DNA from: Humulus lupulus
Lineage: Eukaryota; Streptophyta; Magnoliopsida; Rosales; Cannabaceae
DNA: 64,000 nt
Direction of reading: 5' to 3'
Assembly (NCBI RefSeq): GCF_963169125.1
Contig: NC_084796.1
Span: 218,760,448-218,824,447, forward strand
Shown: piece by piece, positions 47,001-57,059 of the stretch
Layout: every line of letters begins with the position of its first letter
Position numbering within the stretch: the stretch's first letter is position 1
Made by a program: the position numbers and the translations under genes
The notes under the pieces: generated by a model
What the model was told of the DNA's origin: nothing
Seen by the model: the letters and a program-made list of their open reading frames with translations, nothing else
The model's database searches: none

Positions 47001-47117
47001 GGACCATACCAGATAGAATCAGTCATCTGACCTGGCGTATACAAACTTGCGAGATTAGATGGGAGCCTGATACCTCGAGCATGGAATGGCGAACACCTTA
47101 GACCATATTATCAATAG
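44001..47117 (+). pseudogene. Element F pol: RT, RNase H, second RNase H and integrase, broken
   Basis: RT holds WRTCIDYSDLNKACLKD, VMPFGLKNAGATYQRL and YVDDMLVKS. The first RNase H holds TEHAISAVLVREEERVQ, the archaeal-type second one YVDGSSNENGAGAG and YSDSQLVVNQILGEYQ. Integrase has the CDKCQRF finger with D in WGIDLIG, D in VSDNG and E in GQVEAIN. Lesions: an extra G in a five-G run at 45114-45118 (+1 shift); TGA at 46150 (RQ*YFWPT, Gly in B); a small deletion with frame change near 46500; and TGA codons just before 46947 and near 47030, each where CGA is expected. The reading ends at TAG 47115. All catalytic motifs are present, so the source copy was recently active. Confidence 0.92.
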
Positions 47118-47287
47118 TGTAAAAAGTGTCGCCTGTAACCATGATTTTCTATTTATATTAGTTTACTTTTGCATTTCATCAAATAAAGGGTCTACTTTGT
47201 TTCACATGTAATTTATTTTTATTTTTGCAATCTCTCTTAATTTAATAACCTATGGTCACACTCATAGGATATTAAGGGGGCATCATT

Positions 47288-47540
47288 GGTATACATACCA
47301 CCAGCTTAAAAAATAAAAATATATATATATATAAAGTATTTGGATATAACCAAATACACGAGCTTAGATAGTTCGGACTTAACTGAACGAGCTTAGATAG
47401 TTCGGACTTAACCGAGTTATCAAAAACATTAAGTATTTGGAAATAATCAAGTACGCGGGCTGGGATAGTTCGGACATAACCGAACTACCAAAAACCTAAA
47501 ACGTTTGGAGTTAACCAGATGTGCAAGCTTAATAGGTTTG
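47288..47540. repeat. Hairpin ladder in the spacer after F pol
   Basis: Short inverted repeats follow each other: GGTAT-AC-ATACC (47288), GTATTTGG-ATATAA-CCAAATAC (47336-47357), GTTCGG-ACTTAA-CTGAAC (47371), TTCGG-ACTTAA-CCGAG (near 47401) and AGTTCGG-ACATAA-CCGAACT (near 47467). Loops are six bases and stems vary while staying paired. The rest of 47118-48053 is AT-rich without a gene. Confidence 0.75.
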
Positions 47541-48053
47541 GAACAAACCAGCCAAATTAATCGATCGACGATAAATGGGAGCCTAAACCTATTGCGAGAT
47601 AAGTCAAAGTCGAGGCTAGAATATCTTAGAAAAATAGTTTCGAACTCTTAACCTCGGAGCCAAAATACTGAGGATGAGGAAAAGTGACTAAAAAGATAAC
47701 CAAATCATTCATATTACATACCATATAAGTACTTTTCAGTTCATGGTTAAAGTAATATCCGACCTTGATAAATAACGAGGTCGGAAGCGGATAATTCGAA
47801 TAAACTATGCATGAATGCATCGAATTTCGAGCCTAAATCCAAATTGTGTTTGTATGAATTAAATAAACATAACTAGCTCATCAATATAAGAATATGCAAA
47901 ATATTTCGAGCCAAGAAATGTAAAGCATATAAAAGGGATAGTTAAAGAAATTGTGTCAGCCCCGTGGGCACAAATTTAAATAGTTACAGAAATAAGGGGA
48001 CGCAGCCCCGGTAACTGATTTCTTCCTGATGACTGATTTCTCCGAGATCGGAT

Positions 48054-50804
48054 TTAAGGAAGAGGAGTATCCTTGGCCCTCTCAGCATCAGTATCACCAG
48101 ACCCTCCAGGACGAATAGCATGGCTATCCTGCTGGGCCGCCTCTCGAGCAGCTACACTTGCCTCGAGACGGGTATTCCACCGCTCAACATATGTGGCTTC
48201 GAGAGGACCCAGGAAGCTGGTGTCGAGGTCGGCATTGTCGGCCCAAAGCTTGTACATGGCCTGGTCGACCGCTTTCTCCTTCTGCTCCTTAGACTCGTTC
48301 AGGAGGCGGACCTTCTCGCTCTCCATGAGGTCGAGGGTAGCAGATTTCTCCTCTTCGAGCTTGGCATTGGCCTTCTCGAGCTCAACATTTGACTTTTCCA
48401 GCTCTTCGAGACGGGTCTTCAGTTTTTCAAGTTCAGACTTCGAGTCTTTGAGCTCGTCAATCATCTTAAGCTCGAGATCCTTCGACTTCTGAGCCAGAGA
48501 CAAGCTCGTTTGCACCTCGTTGGTCAGTTTATAGTTGAGCTGTGCTGAAACAACAAGGGCCTGAAACACAAAGAACGAATCAGAATTGCGAATTAAGGCA
48601 TAAATACTTAAAATAGAGTTGAGAAGGCTACCGCAGCGGTGAGTTCGATACTCTTCTCATAAAGAGTGTTGCAGTCCGAAGCCTTGCGCACGAGATCCCA
48701 GTGGTCGGCGCCGAAGCCAGAAAAGCTCTGACCTACCCGAGAAAGGACGTCCGAGCTGAGTAAAGCCCCTTCTGTCCCAGCGGCACCATCAAGTACATAC
48801 TCCTCAGTGTGGGTTCGAGCCGTTGGCAGCTGAACCGTTGAGGTAGAAGGTTTCTTCAGGGGCCGAACAACTATTAACCGGGTTTCGGTGGGAAGCAGGG
48901 AGATGGATGCAGTCGGGCCTGACCCATCAATCTGGGCAGTCGGTTCCTTGGAGGTGTTCGCAGTGGTCTGGGTCATGGGAGTCGTCTCGCGATGTTTAGG
49001 TACCTTGGGCGATCGGTCGGATCTCTTTGGTATCCTCGGGCGTTTACTCTTTTGGGCGCCAGCTCCCCCATCGCTAAAAAGCACGGCGTCAAGGTCGGGA
49101 TTCATGGCACCTGCACAATGACAGTGAGTTAAACAATAAGAATAACTTTGAAAAAAGATGGAAACCAGTTGAAGAAAAAACCTAACTGGAACTCTCCCCC
49201 GAGCTCAAGCTTGGGGACCATGAAATTCCCCCGTCTTCAGAAGAGGCGGGGGGGAGTGCCTTCCCTATAAGTTGGTGATAACCTCGAGAGGTCCCTATAA
49301 TCATTGGTCCCATACTGCACAACTATCCCATTCCACACCTGATCCGTGGTGTACATAGTGTCGTATTTCCCGAGCCCACTATCAAACCTATGGACACAGT
49401 CGTCTACCCAACTCCATATGTAGAAGTGGTATCTATCATGTGGGCACGAGACTAGTCTATTGGGCCTGTGTTTTAATAAAGTGGGGGACCACATTCGCGA
49501 AGTAGGAAGGGTTTTACCTCCATCTGAGTCCAAACTCGAGGCTTCGTCATTGGCCTCGTTCCCCGACCGCGGACTTCTCGATCGAATTGGGAGAGGTGCC
49601 CTCCTTTCCCTCCTCGGAGGAAGGATGCCTGTGGGCAGTGGCACTTCCTCCCAGCATTCATATTTTTTACTGGACCAGTCAGAGGTTGACTGGCCCTGTC
49701 CCAACAACCCACAAGCTCGTAGCTTGTCCTCATGTAGTAGAAATGAGAGAGATCTCCTGCCGTAAGGGAGCCGGAGCAAGGTCTCTCTATGCCCCTTCAT
49801 TGTCTCGTCAGGGGTGGGACGCTGAAAGTTAGCTAAAAGGCGAGATACACTTCAACAAAATATGGATTTAAGGGCTAAAATTCCGAGCTCAAAAATAGAA
49901 GGTAACGAGAATACTTACGAATCCGCCTAAACGAACGATGTCGAGACGGGGACAGACCGTCTGTCCAGAAAAAAGCCTTCTTGAAGTCAGGAGGGTGGTT
50001 CGGAAGATCTTCAAAGATCTTCGTCTCTTTGGGGTAGCTCAAAAGATAGTAAAATCCATCTCCTCCCCGAGCTCGGGAGGGATTACTCTTCAAACAAAAG
50101 AGATATAAGATCTCTTGGGGTGAAGGCCCTGTCCACTCCAGCTCGTGGAACAAGGACCTTAGGGCAGACATCACCCTGTATGAATTGGTGTTGAGTTGGA
50201 ATGGAGCCAACCCAACGAAATCAATGAAGTCTCTGAAAAAGGACTTCAGGGGCAGTAAAGCTCCTGCCCTTATATGTTCCTGGCTCCAGGCCGCGTATTT
50301 TACACTGGAATCGCGGCCCCCAGGGGCGAAACAGCTCCGTTCATGCCTAGTCGGAGCTCGACACTTCAGTGTGTCCAACGAACTAAGGCCATGGAGGGCC
50401 AAGATATCAGTTATTTGGTCGCTGGTGGTAACCGAGCTCTGGTAGAACTCGGCTTCAAACATCTCCCTCCTAGGCTGCGAAGACGAAGGCTCCGCCATTA
50501 AGGAAAACTGGAGTTCCCCTGGTTGGTATGCAACCGTGACTTTTAACGCAGGGTCGAGGGGAACTGGCCTAGGTCCTGGGTTGGGCTCCGGATAGATGAC
50601 TTCCCGAAGAACTCTTCTCTTCTTTTCAATAACCTCGTCTATCTGGCGACGATAGTGGGCTCGAATGTCTTCTTGCTCGCGTGCGATCTCGTATTCTTTA
50701 ATCCGACGTTGGTTCCGGGCAAAGACCGATTCCGGGCTCGGAGATTTGGGCTCGTAAGGGATTGCTCGTAATGACCCCCACCGTCTTTCCAGATTCTGTG
50801 ACAT
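48054..50804 (-). pseudogene. Element F antisense extra ORF, multi-exon
   Basis: ATG 50804 (MSQNLERRWGSLRAIPYEPK) opens exon 1, which has a charged N-terminal coiled region and the family motif VGLAPFQLNTNSYRVMSALR. It ends at RSFRRIR, 49919, on a GTAAGT donor. Acceptor CTTTCAG gives a 97-nt intron (49822-49918). Exon 2 (RPTPDETMKGHRE) holds an in-frame TGA at 49237. A GTGCAG acceptor near 49113 starts a third block (MNPDLDAVLFSDGG), and a final block (48569-48054) is a long Glu/Lys/Leu coiled coil. Matches the putative gypsy-type transposon (Transposase_28) family. It is read against pol, so its transcript would be antisense to the element genome. Function unknown; probably broken by the TGA. 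Confidence 0.78.
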
Positions 50805-51769
50805 CTAACGAGAAAGAAAAAATGGTGAGGGCCATGCATGCAAGAATCACGAGCTCGATGGTAAGAACTCGGAGATTTAAGGACAAGAAACTAAGTATTA
50901 AGACCCTTACTAAAGAGTCAGAGCGTGTGTTCCACAGGAAAGAAAAGGAGCGTGGATGATTTTTTGAAAATCCCGAAATTCAAGGGAAAGAAAGGTGGCG
51001 GTTAGCCAGGAAAGGGCATTTTTGGGTTTCGTGCAACTGTCAAGAACAAGGGTTTTTACCCGAAAACTTAGTATACAAGAAATATGGCCTAAAATTTTCA
51101 AAACCCAGAAATTTGAGACTTCGTTCAAACGACAAAACTGGGTACAAACCAGAGACGAACATCCAAAATGAAAATCTAGAAGGCATAAAAGCCCATTGGT
51201 TCAAAACTTCCTATCGTATCATTCTAAGAACGTAAACTAGCATACACAACAAGAACAGAATGGGTAAAAAGCTGAAAACAAAAATGGCATACTTACACAG
51301 TGATGGTGATTGCAGCGAAATCGTCGATTGGAGGAGAGGTTGCAAGAAAGAACTCACTGACTCGAACAGACCAGGATTTCTTTGTTTCTTGGGTCGAGAA
51401 AACATGCACGGGATGGAAGCTTCTTGAGAAAGTCTCTGGTTTTCTTGTTTTTCTTTTTCTTTCTGGTTACGATGAACAAACGTAAAGAAGAAGACGAAGA
51501 GGGGGTCTTGTATATATAGGTGGGAAAATGGAATTAATCAGGAGCGTCGAATGGAATTTTCACTAGATCAAACGGATGGGGATCAATGACAAGATGGCGC
51601 CGAAAAGTTGTCAGACGGACGATCGTGGGCGTGTTCCCAAGGTACTCAAGTACCTAAAGTAAGCAATACCCATCTGGCACGTGTCCATTTTCAAGAGCAT
51701 ATGACGGTACGGTTCCCAGAGAAAGTAGTTCAAAAGTTTCCTTCTCTTAGGATTCGAACAAATACTTTT
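50805..51769. other. Element F spacer before the 3' LTR
   Basis: Upstream region of the antisense ORF. A TATATATAGG stretch near 51510 on the plus strand and CACGTGTCC near 51680 are visible. No gene. Confidence 0.5.
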
Positions 51770-51781
51770 GAGGGGGCAAGA
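51770..51781 (+). other. Polypurine tract of element F
   Basis: GAGGGGGCAAGA directly before the 3' LTR. Confidence 0.85.
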
Positions 51782-52571
51782 TGTTATGCCCAGATTTCGA
51801 GCCATAGTAAGTATGACCTCGAAAGCTGAGTTCGCATTAAATGATCTCGTGAGGGTTAGGGTAAGCTCTAGGACGGTAAATCGAGCATGCAAAGTATGAT
51901 ATATGATCTCGAATGCGATGACCTCGAAATGATCTCGATCTCGAAAGGTAGCTCCGAGAACACCTTCATCTTCAGGAACATCGGAGCATGGGTCTTGAGC
52001 TCGATGTACTACCTCGAAAGCAATGTTAGCTCGGGAGATGTCAGTGGCTCGCACAATGACATGAAACCTGAGATGCTGAAGCCTTGGAGATACGCTATAA
52101 CCACCTTGAATATCTACAAGTATTGTAGACATGAGATGTAATCCTCATTTATTGATGTAAATCCCCAAGAATCGTGGGATATTATTTAGTCAGTTATGCG
52201 TCCCCTGGTCTTCAGGGACGTTTCCTTTTTTATCTGATTAAAGGCATTTAAAGCCATTTATTTTATTCACAAAAGAGTAACTACCCAAAATATGTGGGAT
52301 AGTATTCTGCATCATTCTCTATAAATAGAGAAGCCATGCACCATTGTAAGGGACCGAAATTCTGATCCTTGAGAGAAAACTCTGGAGAATTCATGCTAAA
52401 GAATTGTTCAGAGATAATCTTAAGATTAATAACAGAGACTCGTGGACTAGGCAGAATTAACTGCTGAACCACGTAAAAAATCGTGTGTTTGATTTGTTTG
52501 TTCCGTTTGGCCATCATCATCCATTGTTTTTGTGCTCTTCTTTTATCTGTTGACGAAAAACGGCGTCAACA
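51782..52571 (+). repeat. 3' LTR of element F
   Basis: 790 bp, starting TGTTATGCCCAGATTTC. Eleven substitutions and no length change relative to 40097-40886. Confidence 0.96.
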
Positions 52572-53205
52572 CATTATGCAACTAAATTTTAATAAAAATA
52601 AACATTAATTAAATAATTTAAGTAATAATTAAATCCTAAAGTAAATAAATAAATTTTAAACAAATCTTAGAAATTTTGTTTAAATTAATCAAACTATTCA
52701 ATAAAGCATAAGTAAAATATGTAATTTAATAAATACTAAATTAATATGTAAAAAAATAATGTGTTAGTTCTGATTAAATAAAATTAACAAATATATTATT
52801 AGAAAACCATTATTAAAATTAAAATTGAAATTAAAAAAATTAAATTTAATATTTGTTAGTTTTAATCATTATTAAAATTAAAATTAAAAAAATATATTTT
52901 TAATAATATTTGTTAGTTGTTTTTAATTTTTCTGTATTTTTTAAAAAAAAATTCAATTTTTGAATAATTTATATTTTTTATATAAATAATATATTTTAAA
53001 ATTAAGATTAAAAATAATTAACATTAACATTATGCAACTAAATTTTAATAAAAATAAAAATTAATTAAATAATTTAAGTAATAATTAAATCCTAAAGTAG
53101 TTAAATAAATTTTAAACAAATTTTAGAAATTTTGTTTAAATTAATAAAACTATTCAATAAAGCATAAGTAAAATATGTAATTTAATAAATACTAAATTAA
53201 TATGT
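52572..53205. repeat. Duplicated AT-rich segment in CACTA G
   Basis: About 177 bp starting CATTATGCAACTAAATTTT at 52572 recurs at 53028-53205. A shorter, more diverged copy starts at 39458 on the other side of F. F inserted exactly at the start of one copy. Probably intron sequence. Confidence 0.8.
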
Positions 53206-53331
53206 CAAATTTAAATAATTTTAATAATATTTACACTGAAATATATTATAGTTAGATATCATAAAACAACATAATTAACTTCAAAAAGCATAAGACATTA
53301 AAAAAACATATTTAATTATATTTTCTTTTTT

Positions 53332-53390
53332 CTTTGGTAATAAGAAATTATTACCAAAGATATAATAGTGTTATTATCACCTAGTGATAA
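53332..53390. other. Hairpin in CACTA G
   Basis: CTTTGGTAAT (53332-53341), an 8-nt loop and ATTACCAAAG (53350-53359), then TATCACCTAGTGATA at 53375. Same layout as in CACTA H at 22530, with an A-T pair in place of G-C. Confidence 0.75.
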
Positions 53391-53548
53391 TATTATATTT
53401 TTTTAGTGTTCATCACAAGAAGCCTTAGACCCGTTTAGAGAGGGTGAGTCATTGAAGACTCTTACATTTGCCTCTCTCTGAATTAGGACACACACAAATT
53501 GATTGTAAGATTGATGATTAGTGTTCCGTGCAGTGCTACATTCATACA

Positions 53549-54115
53549 ATGTCGATCGACAAGAGTTGGATTAATTTGACAGATCGATTATCCGATGAGT
53601 ATGAGGCTGGTGTGATGGATTTTCTCCAGAGAGCTCGGCAGTGCGTTGACTCAAGGGGATTGGTGAAATGTCCATGTAGGAGGTGTGTCAACGTTGAATT
53701 TCAGACGATTGATGTATTAGAAAATCATCTTTTTGTAAAGGGTTTTCTACGGAAATATACCAATTGGCATTGGCATGGAGAGGATGAAATAATACCAATG
53801 AGAGCTCGGATAGATCAAAATGATGAAGATGAAATGATGGATGTTCCCACTGATCTTATACAAAATGACAATGACGAACAAGCGGAGAATGAGCGCGGTC
53901 AAGAAATACCTACAACAGACTACATGAGTGGGCAACATTATAACGATTTGTTTGCTGAGATCGAGGCTCCATTATTCCCCGGGTGTCAAAATTACACATC
54001 ATTGAATTTCCTAGTGAAGTTAATGCATTTCAAAGTGTTGGGAAAAATTCCCAACAAAATATTTGATGGAATGCTGGAGTTGTTACATGATGCAATTTTA
54101 TATTGTCATTTTTAA
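53549..54115 (+). pseudogene. CACTA G Transpos_assoc protein, truncated transposase
   Basis: ATG 53549 (MSIDKSWINLTDRLSDEYEA) opens a 188-codon frame. The N-terminal Transpos_assoc zinc-binding domain has VKCPCRRCVN and LFVKGFLRKYTNWHWHGE. An acidic linker follows, then PLFPGCQNYTSLNFLVKLMH, which in full CACTA transposases leads into the Transposase_21 catalytic region. Here the frame stops shortly after LLELLHDA-like sequence (MLELLHDAILYCHF) and no catalytic domain follows. The truncated product might still bind DNA. The earlier in-frame start at 53528 uses a non-consensus upstream codon context and lacks support. Confidence 0.75.
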
Positions 54116-54154
54116 CTGATAAATGGAATTTTAATATCGATTAATTTGACAGAT

Positions 54155-55634
54155 ATGACTGATTTTATTGCTCAATCTCACGGGGGTGATGGTGGAGGAT
54201 GCGATCCTCCACATGGACCGTCAGATATCCCAGCTGATTGTGAACGAGGTAATACTTTACACATTGATATACTCCTTAAAATTTAACAATTAATCCATAT
54301 TAATTTTAAAATATTGAATTTGCATACAATAGCGCCTCCAAGTAAACGTGGACGCCATAAAGGATTGAACACGCGGGAAAAGAGGGAACAGTTGGGGCGT
54401 CCTCTCCCTCTCGAGTGGGATGTGCGGGGGAGAACATATAAAGATATCGGAGAGTACAGCTTAAATTTCTCAAGAGAGCTCGGATTACTTGTTCGACAGT
54501 ACACAGATCCGCACTGTCCTCAATGGTCAAAAGTACCAAATGCCTCGAAAGAAAGAATACTTGCACATTTGGAAGTAAGTAGTTTATGTATTTTTATGTT
54601 AATTCTCATTTTATGTTATATATCATATTTACTAATAAATGTTTGTAAATTAGGATGATTTGTTTGATATTGGGCGTGCTAGATATGGAGAAGGGCATAT
54701 GCCTGGGATCTTGAGAGGCATTGATACTTCGTGTGCTAAAAAGTATTCTGACTGGAAGTACGATATTAAAGAGCATTTAACGATTAATGGGCCACAAAAT
54801 CGTTATGGTGGTTGCACGGATACGCAGTGGCAAAAAGCAATTGAATTTTTCCGACGCCCAGAAATTACGGTATTAATTTCTTGCTAAACTTAACTATCTT
54901 AATTAAATATATTACTAACGATAACTTTTTGCATAAACGTTCTGTGGTCAACAAGGAAAATAGAAGGAAACTGAAAGAGCTTAGCTATGGAGGCTCTCAG
55001 TCAATCCCAGCCCTACGCTATAAAAAGGTTAGTTAATTAATTATTTTTTAGTTTATTTTTCTTATTTACGTTTAATTATTAATTTTATAAAAATATATGT
55101 ACGTGACATCGCAATTTAGAGACTGGGCAACTTGAGTCCATCCCGGATAGCTGGATGGATACTCATCATAAATCAGGCACAGGGTGGGTGACAGAGACAG
55201 CCAAAAATACTTGGGTACGTTAAGTTTTTTTAAACATTTTTCAAATTTTTAATTGTTTCAAAATTTTAATTACATTATACATTGTATCACAGGAGGAATT
55301 GCGTGCATACCGCGACACACAACAGACACAGGCAACTGATACTGAGAGTTCCACACCAGTTTCGAGTGCACCTGAAGATGAAGACATATCTTTGGTACAA
55401 ACTGTCTTCGGAAAACGACGGGGCCACCAGAAAGGATATGGACGTATCCTTAACATAAGGGACCGAACTCCATTTGATTTTCGTCCTTCACAAACTAGAG
55501 ATGAAGAGTTGTCTGAGATGAGAGAGCGTCTTCGACAGTTAGAGGAGCATGTCCGGACTCATTGTATCACCCCGGGATCTCAATCTGCCCCACCACCACC
55601 CGATGATCCCGATGTTGGAGCACCGACTCAGTAG
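54155..55634 (+). pseudogene. CACTA G Transposase_24-type gene, six exons
   Basis: Exons proposed: 54155-54248 (MTDFIAQSHGGDGGG), 54333-54574 (APPSKRGRHKGLNTREKR), 54654-54869 (DDLFDIGRARYGEG), 54935-55027 (KRSVVNKENRRKLKELSYGG), 55120-55214 (a block read as TGQLESIPDSWMDTH) and 55293-55634 (EELRAYRDTQQTQ) ending in TAG. Most borders are GT-AG and keep phase through exon 3. The acceptor before exon 4 reads GCAT where AG is expected, and the join to exon 5 is out of phase. The domain order fits plant Ptta/En/Spm Transposase_24 proteins, the TNPA-like DNA-binding partner of CACTA transposase. The C-terminal exon is acidic and Pro-rich with a short coiled coil (SEMRERLRQLEEHVR). Confidence 0.72.
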
Positions 55635-55804
55635 GACTTACGTATGAATTTTATTACAATTGACTATTACATTATCATGTTTAAGACAATTCTTTATTTT
55701 GATTCAGCGAACATACTCTTATGTTTTTATTTATATCTTTAATATAAGTGTTTTAATTTTATTCTATTTTTTTATATTTAATTCAAAATAAATAAATAAA
55801 TATA

Positions 55805-56110
55805 AAAAAAAATTGGGGAAAAGTCTATACCGAGGACTATATACCACTAAGATGTCGGTATATACCAGTATGATGACAAATTGGGGGTGGTTGTACCGAG
55901 GACTTTTGTCACTTTCTACCGAGGAAATTGTCCTCGGTAAAGCGTACACCGAGAACATTTTTAATGTCGTCGGTATAAGTTTTGTTTTACCGATGCGGAT
56001 GTACCGATAACTTTCTACCGACGACATTGTCTCGGTATAGGTTATGCCGAGGACATTTGGGGTTATACCGAGGACATTTGTTCTCGGTATAGGCCCTATT
56101 TTTTGTAGTG
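55805..56110. repeat. Right terminus of CACTA G
   Basis: Repeats of TACCGAGGACTTT, CTCGGTA and GTCGGTATA variants end in GTTCTCGGTATAGG then CCCTATTTTTTGTAGTG. The inverted terminus matches the left end over the CACTACAAAAAA core. Confidence 0.9.
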
Positions 56111-56559
56111 ACGTGTAGATTTAAAATCACATGAGTTTTCTCATAGTATTTTACTTTTTATTCATTTAAAATTAATAAAAAAATTATTAAAAATATTACT
56201 TATTTATTTAATTATTATTGACATTTTAATAATATACCATTATTGCAATAAATAATAAATTTAATTTTTATATTTGAAAATATAATTTAAATTCCAAAAT
56301 AGAAATTTGTACATTGATTACATGTTAAAATCTTCTAGGTCACTAAAAATGTAATCACATGTTAGCCTAACTATTAAAAATTCTTCCATATATAAATATA
56401 TATATCTTATTTATATATTTCCAAAAAATTTGTTAGGAAATTTGGTTTATAAGCTTATATGCATGAAGAATATTTTTAACGTGTTACATTTCTTAACATA
56501 ATTAATTAATTGGCTTCATAAGATTAATTAGAACATATTCAAGTGGTTTCATTTCGATG

Positions 56560-56836
56560 AGCGCAGGATATCATTCTTTTTATATTCTCTTCTTTTTTCT
56601 TAATTATTAGAATGATATTATTATTATAAAACTATTAAGAATACTCAAATATAAAGAAATAGACTGAGTAATATAGAGAGATGTAAAGAGGGAGTGAAAC
56701 TCTTGTGTGTATTATTTTAGTGGGAAAATCGGGTAACTACTCTGAATACAATAAAAAATTAATGATAATATTTTACTTTGGGTAACCTAGTGATTCTTCA
56801 TTATTATGGACATCCATATATATAATATTTATAACA
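56560..56836 (-). repeat. Copia-type LTR remnant
   Basis: On the minus strand an LTR starts TGTTATAAATATT at 56836, directly after the purine-rich end of the copia coding region (CATCCAAGGAGGAG). The far edge is not clear; 56560 is a guess. Confidence 0.5.
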
Positions 56837-56937
56837 CTCCTCCTTGGATGTCGATGAAAACTGCCTCATTACAAAACTTGCTAGAAAAACCCTGTAGGAC
56901 AAAAGTTCGGCCAAGGGGAAAGAAGTGTAATGTATAT

Positions 56938-57059
56938 TTACTCCCCCTCATTTTGACGCTCTTGAAGATCCTTTAATCGACTCATTATGATCTTATGTAC
57001 CATCTTCTCGAACATTGATGTTGGTAATGCTTTTGTAAATAAGTCTGCAAGAATTTCGC
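56938..57059 (-). pseudogene. C-terminus of a Ty1-copia RNase H
   Basis: The minus strand reads SEILADLFTKALPTSMFEKM and then MSRLKDLQERQNEGE before a stop at 56938. This is the characteristic end of copia polyproteins (ADIFTKALP, then L.DL). It fixes the element as copia and its orientation as minus. The bulk of the coding region is decayed beyond recognition. Confidence 0.85.

Larger units (their letters stand above)
40097..52571 (+). mobile_element. Element F: near-full-length Tat gypsy retrotransposon
   Basis: 12475 bp with 790-bp LTRs and the duplication CATTA at 40092-40096 and 52572-52576. Order: LTR, primer site, gag-protease, pol, hairpin spacer, antisense spliced ORF, purine tract, LTR. 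The LTRs differ at 11 visible sites (about 98.6 percent identical), so the insertion is fairly recent but older than C. The two RNase H domains and antisense ORF place it in the Tat lineage. Pol is broken, so it is not autonomous now. Confidence 0.96.
37993..56110 (+). mobile_element. Element G: complete-ended CACTA transposon carrying retrotransposon F
   Basis: Left end CACTACAAAAAAAACG; right end CCCTATTTTTTGTAGTG. The 3-bp duplication ACG is at 37990-37992 and 56111-56113, the expected size for CACTA. Both ends carry subterminal TACCGAG/CTCGGTA repeats. Minus element F and one duplication copy, the transposon is about 5.6 kb. It encodes a Transpos_assoc protein and a broken Transposase_24-type gene, but no catalytic Transposase_21 domain, so it is probably non-autonomous. 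Confidence 0.93.

Noticed and set aside
48073..48492. 139-codon Ser-rich plus-strand frame
   Set aside because: It is the complement of the Glu/Lys coiled-coil exon of the F antisense ORF.
40097..52571. Possible env-like gene in element F
   Set aside because: No long plus-strand frame with signal peptide or membrane segments follows pol; the space holds hairpins and the antisense ORF.
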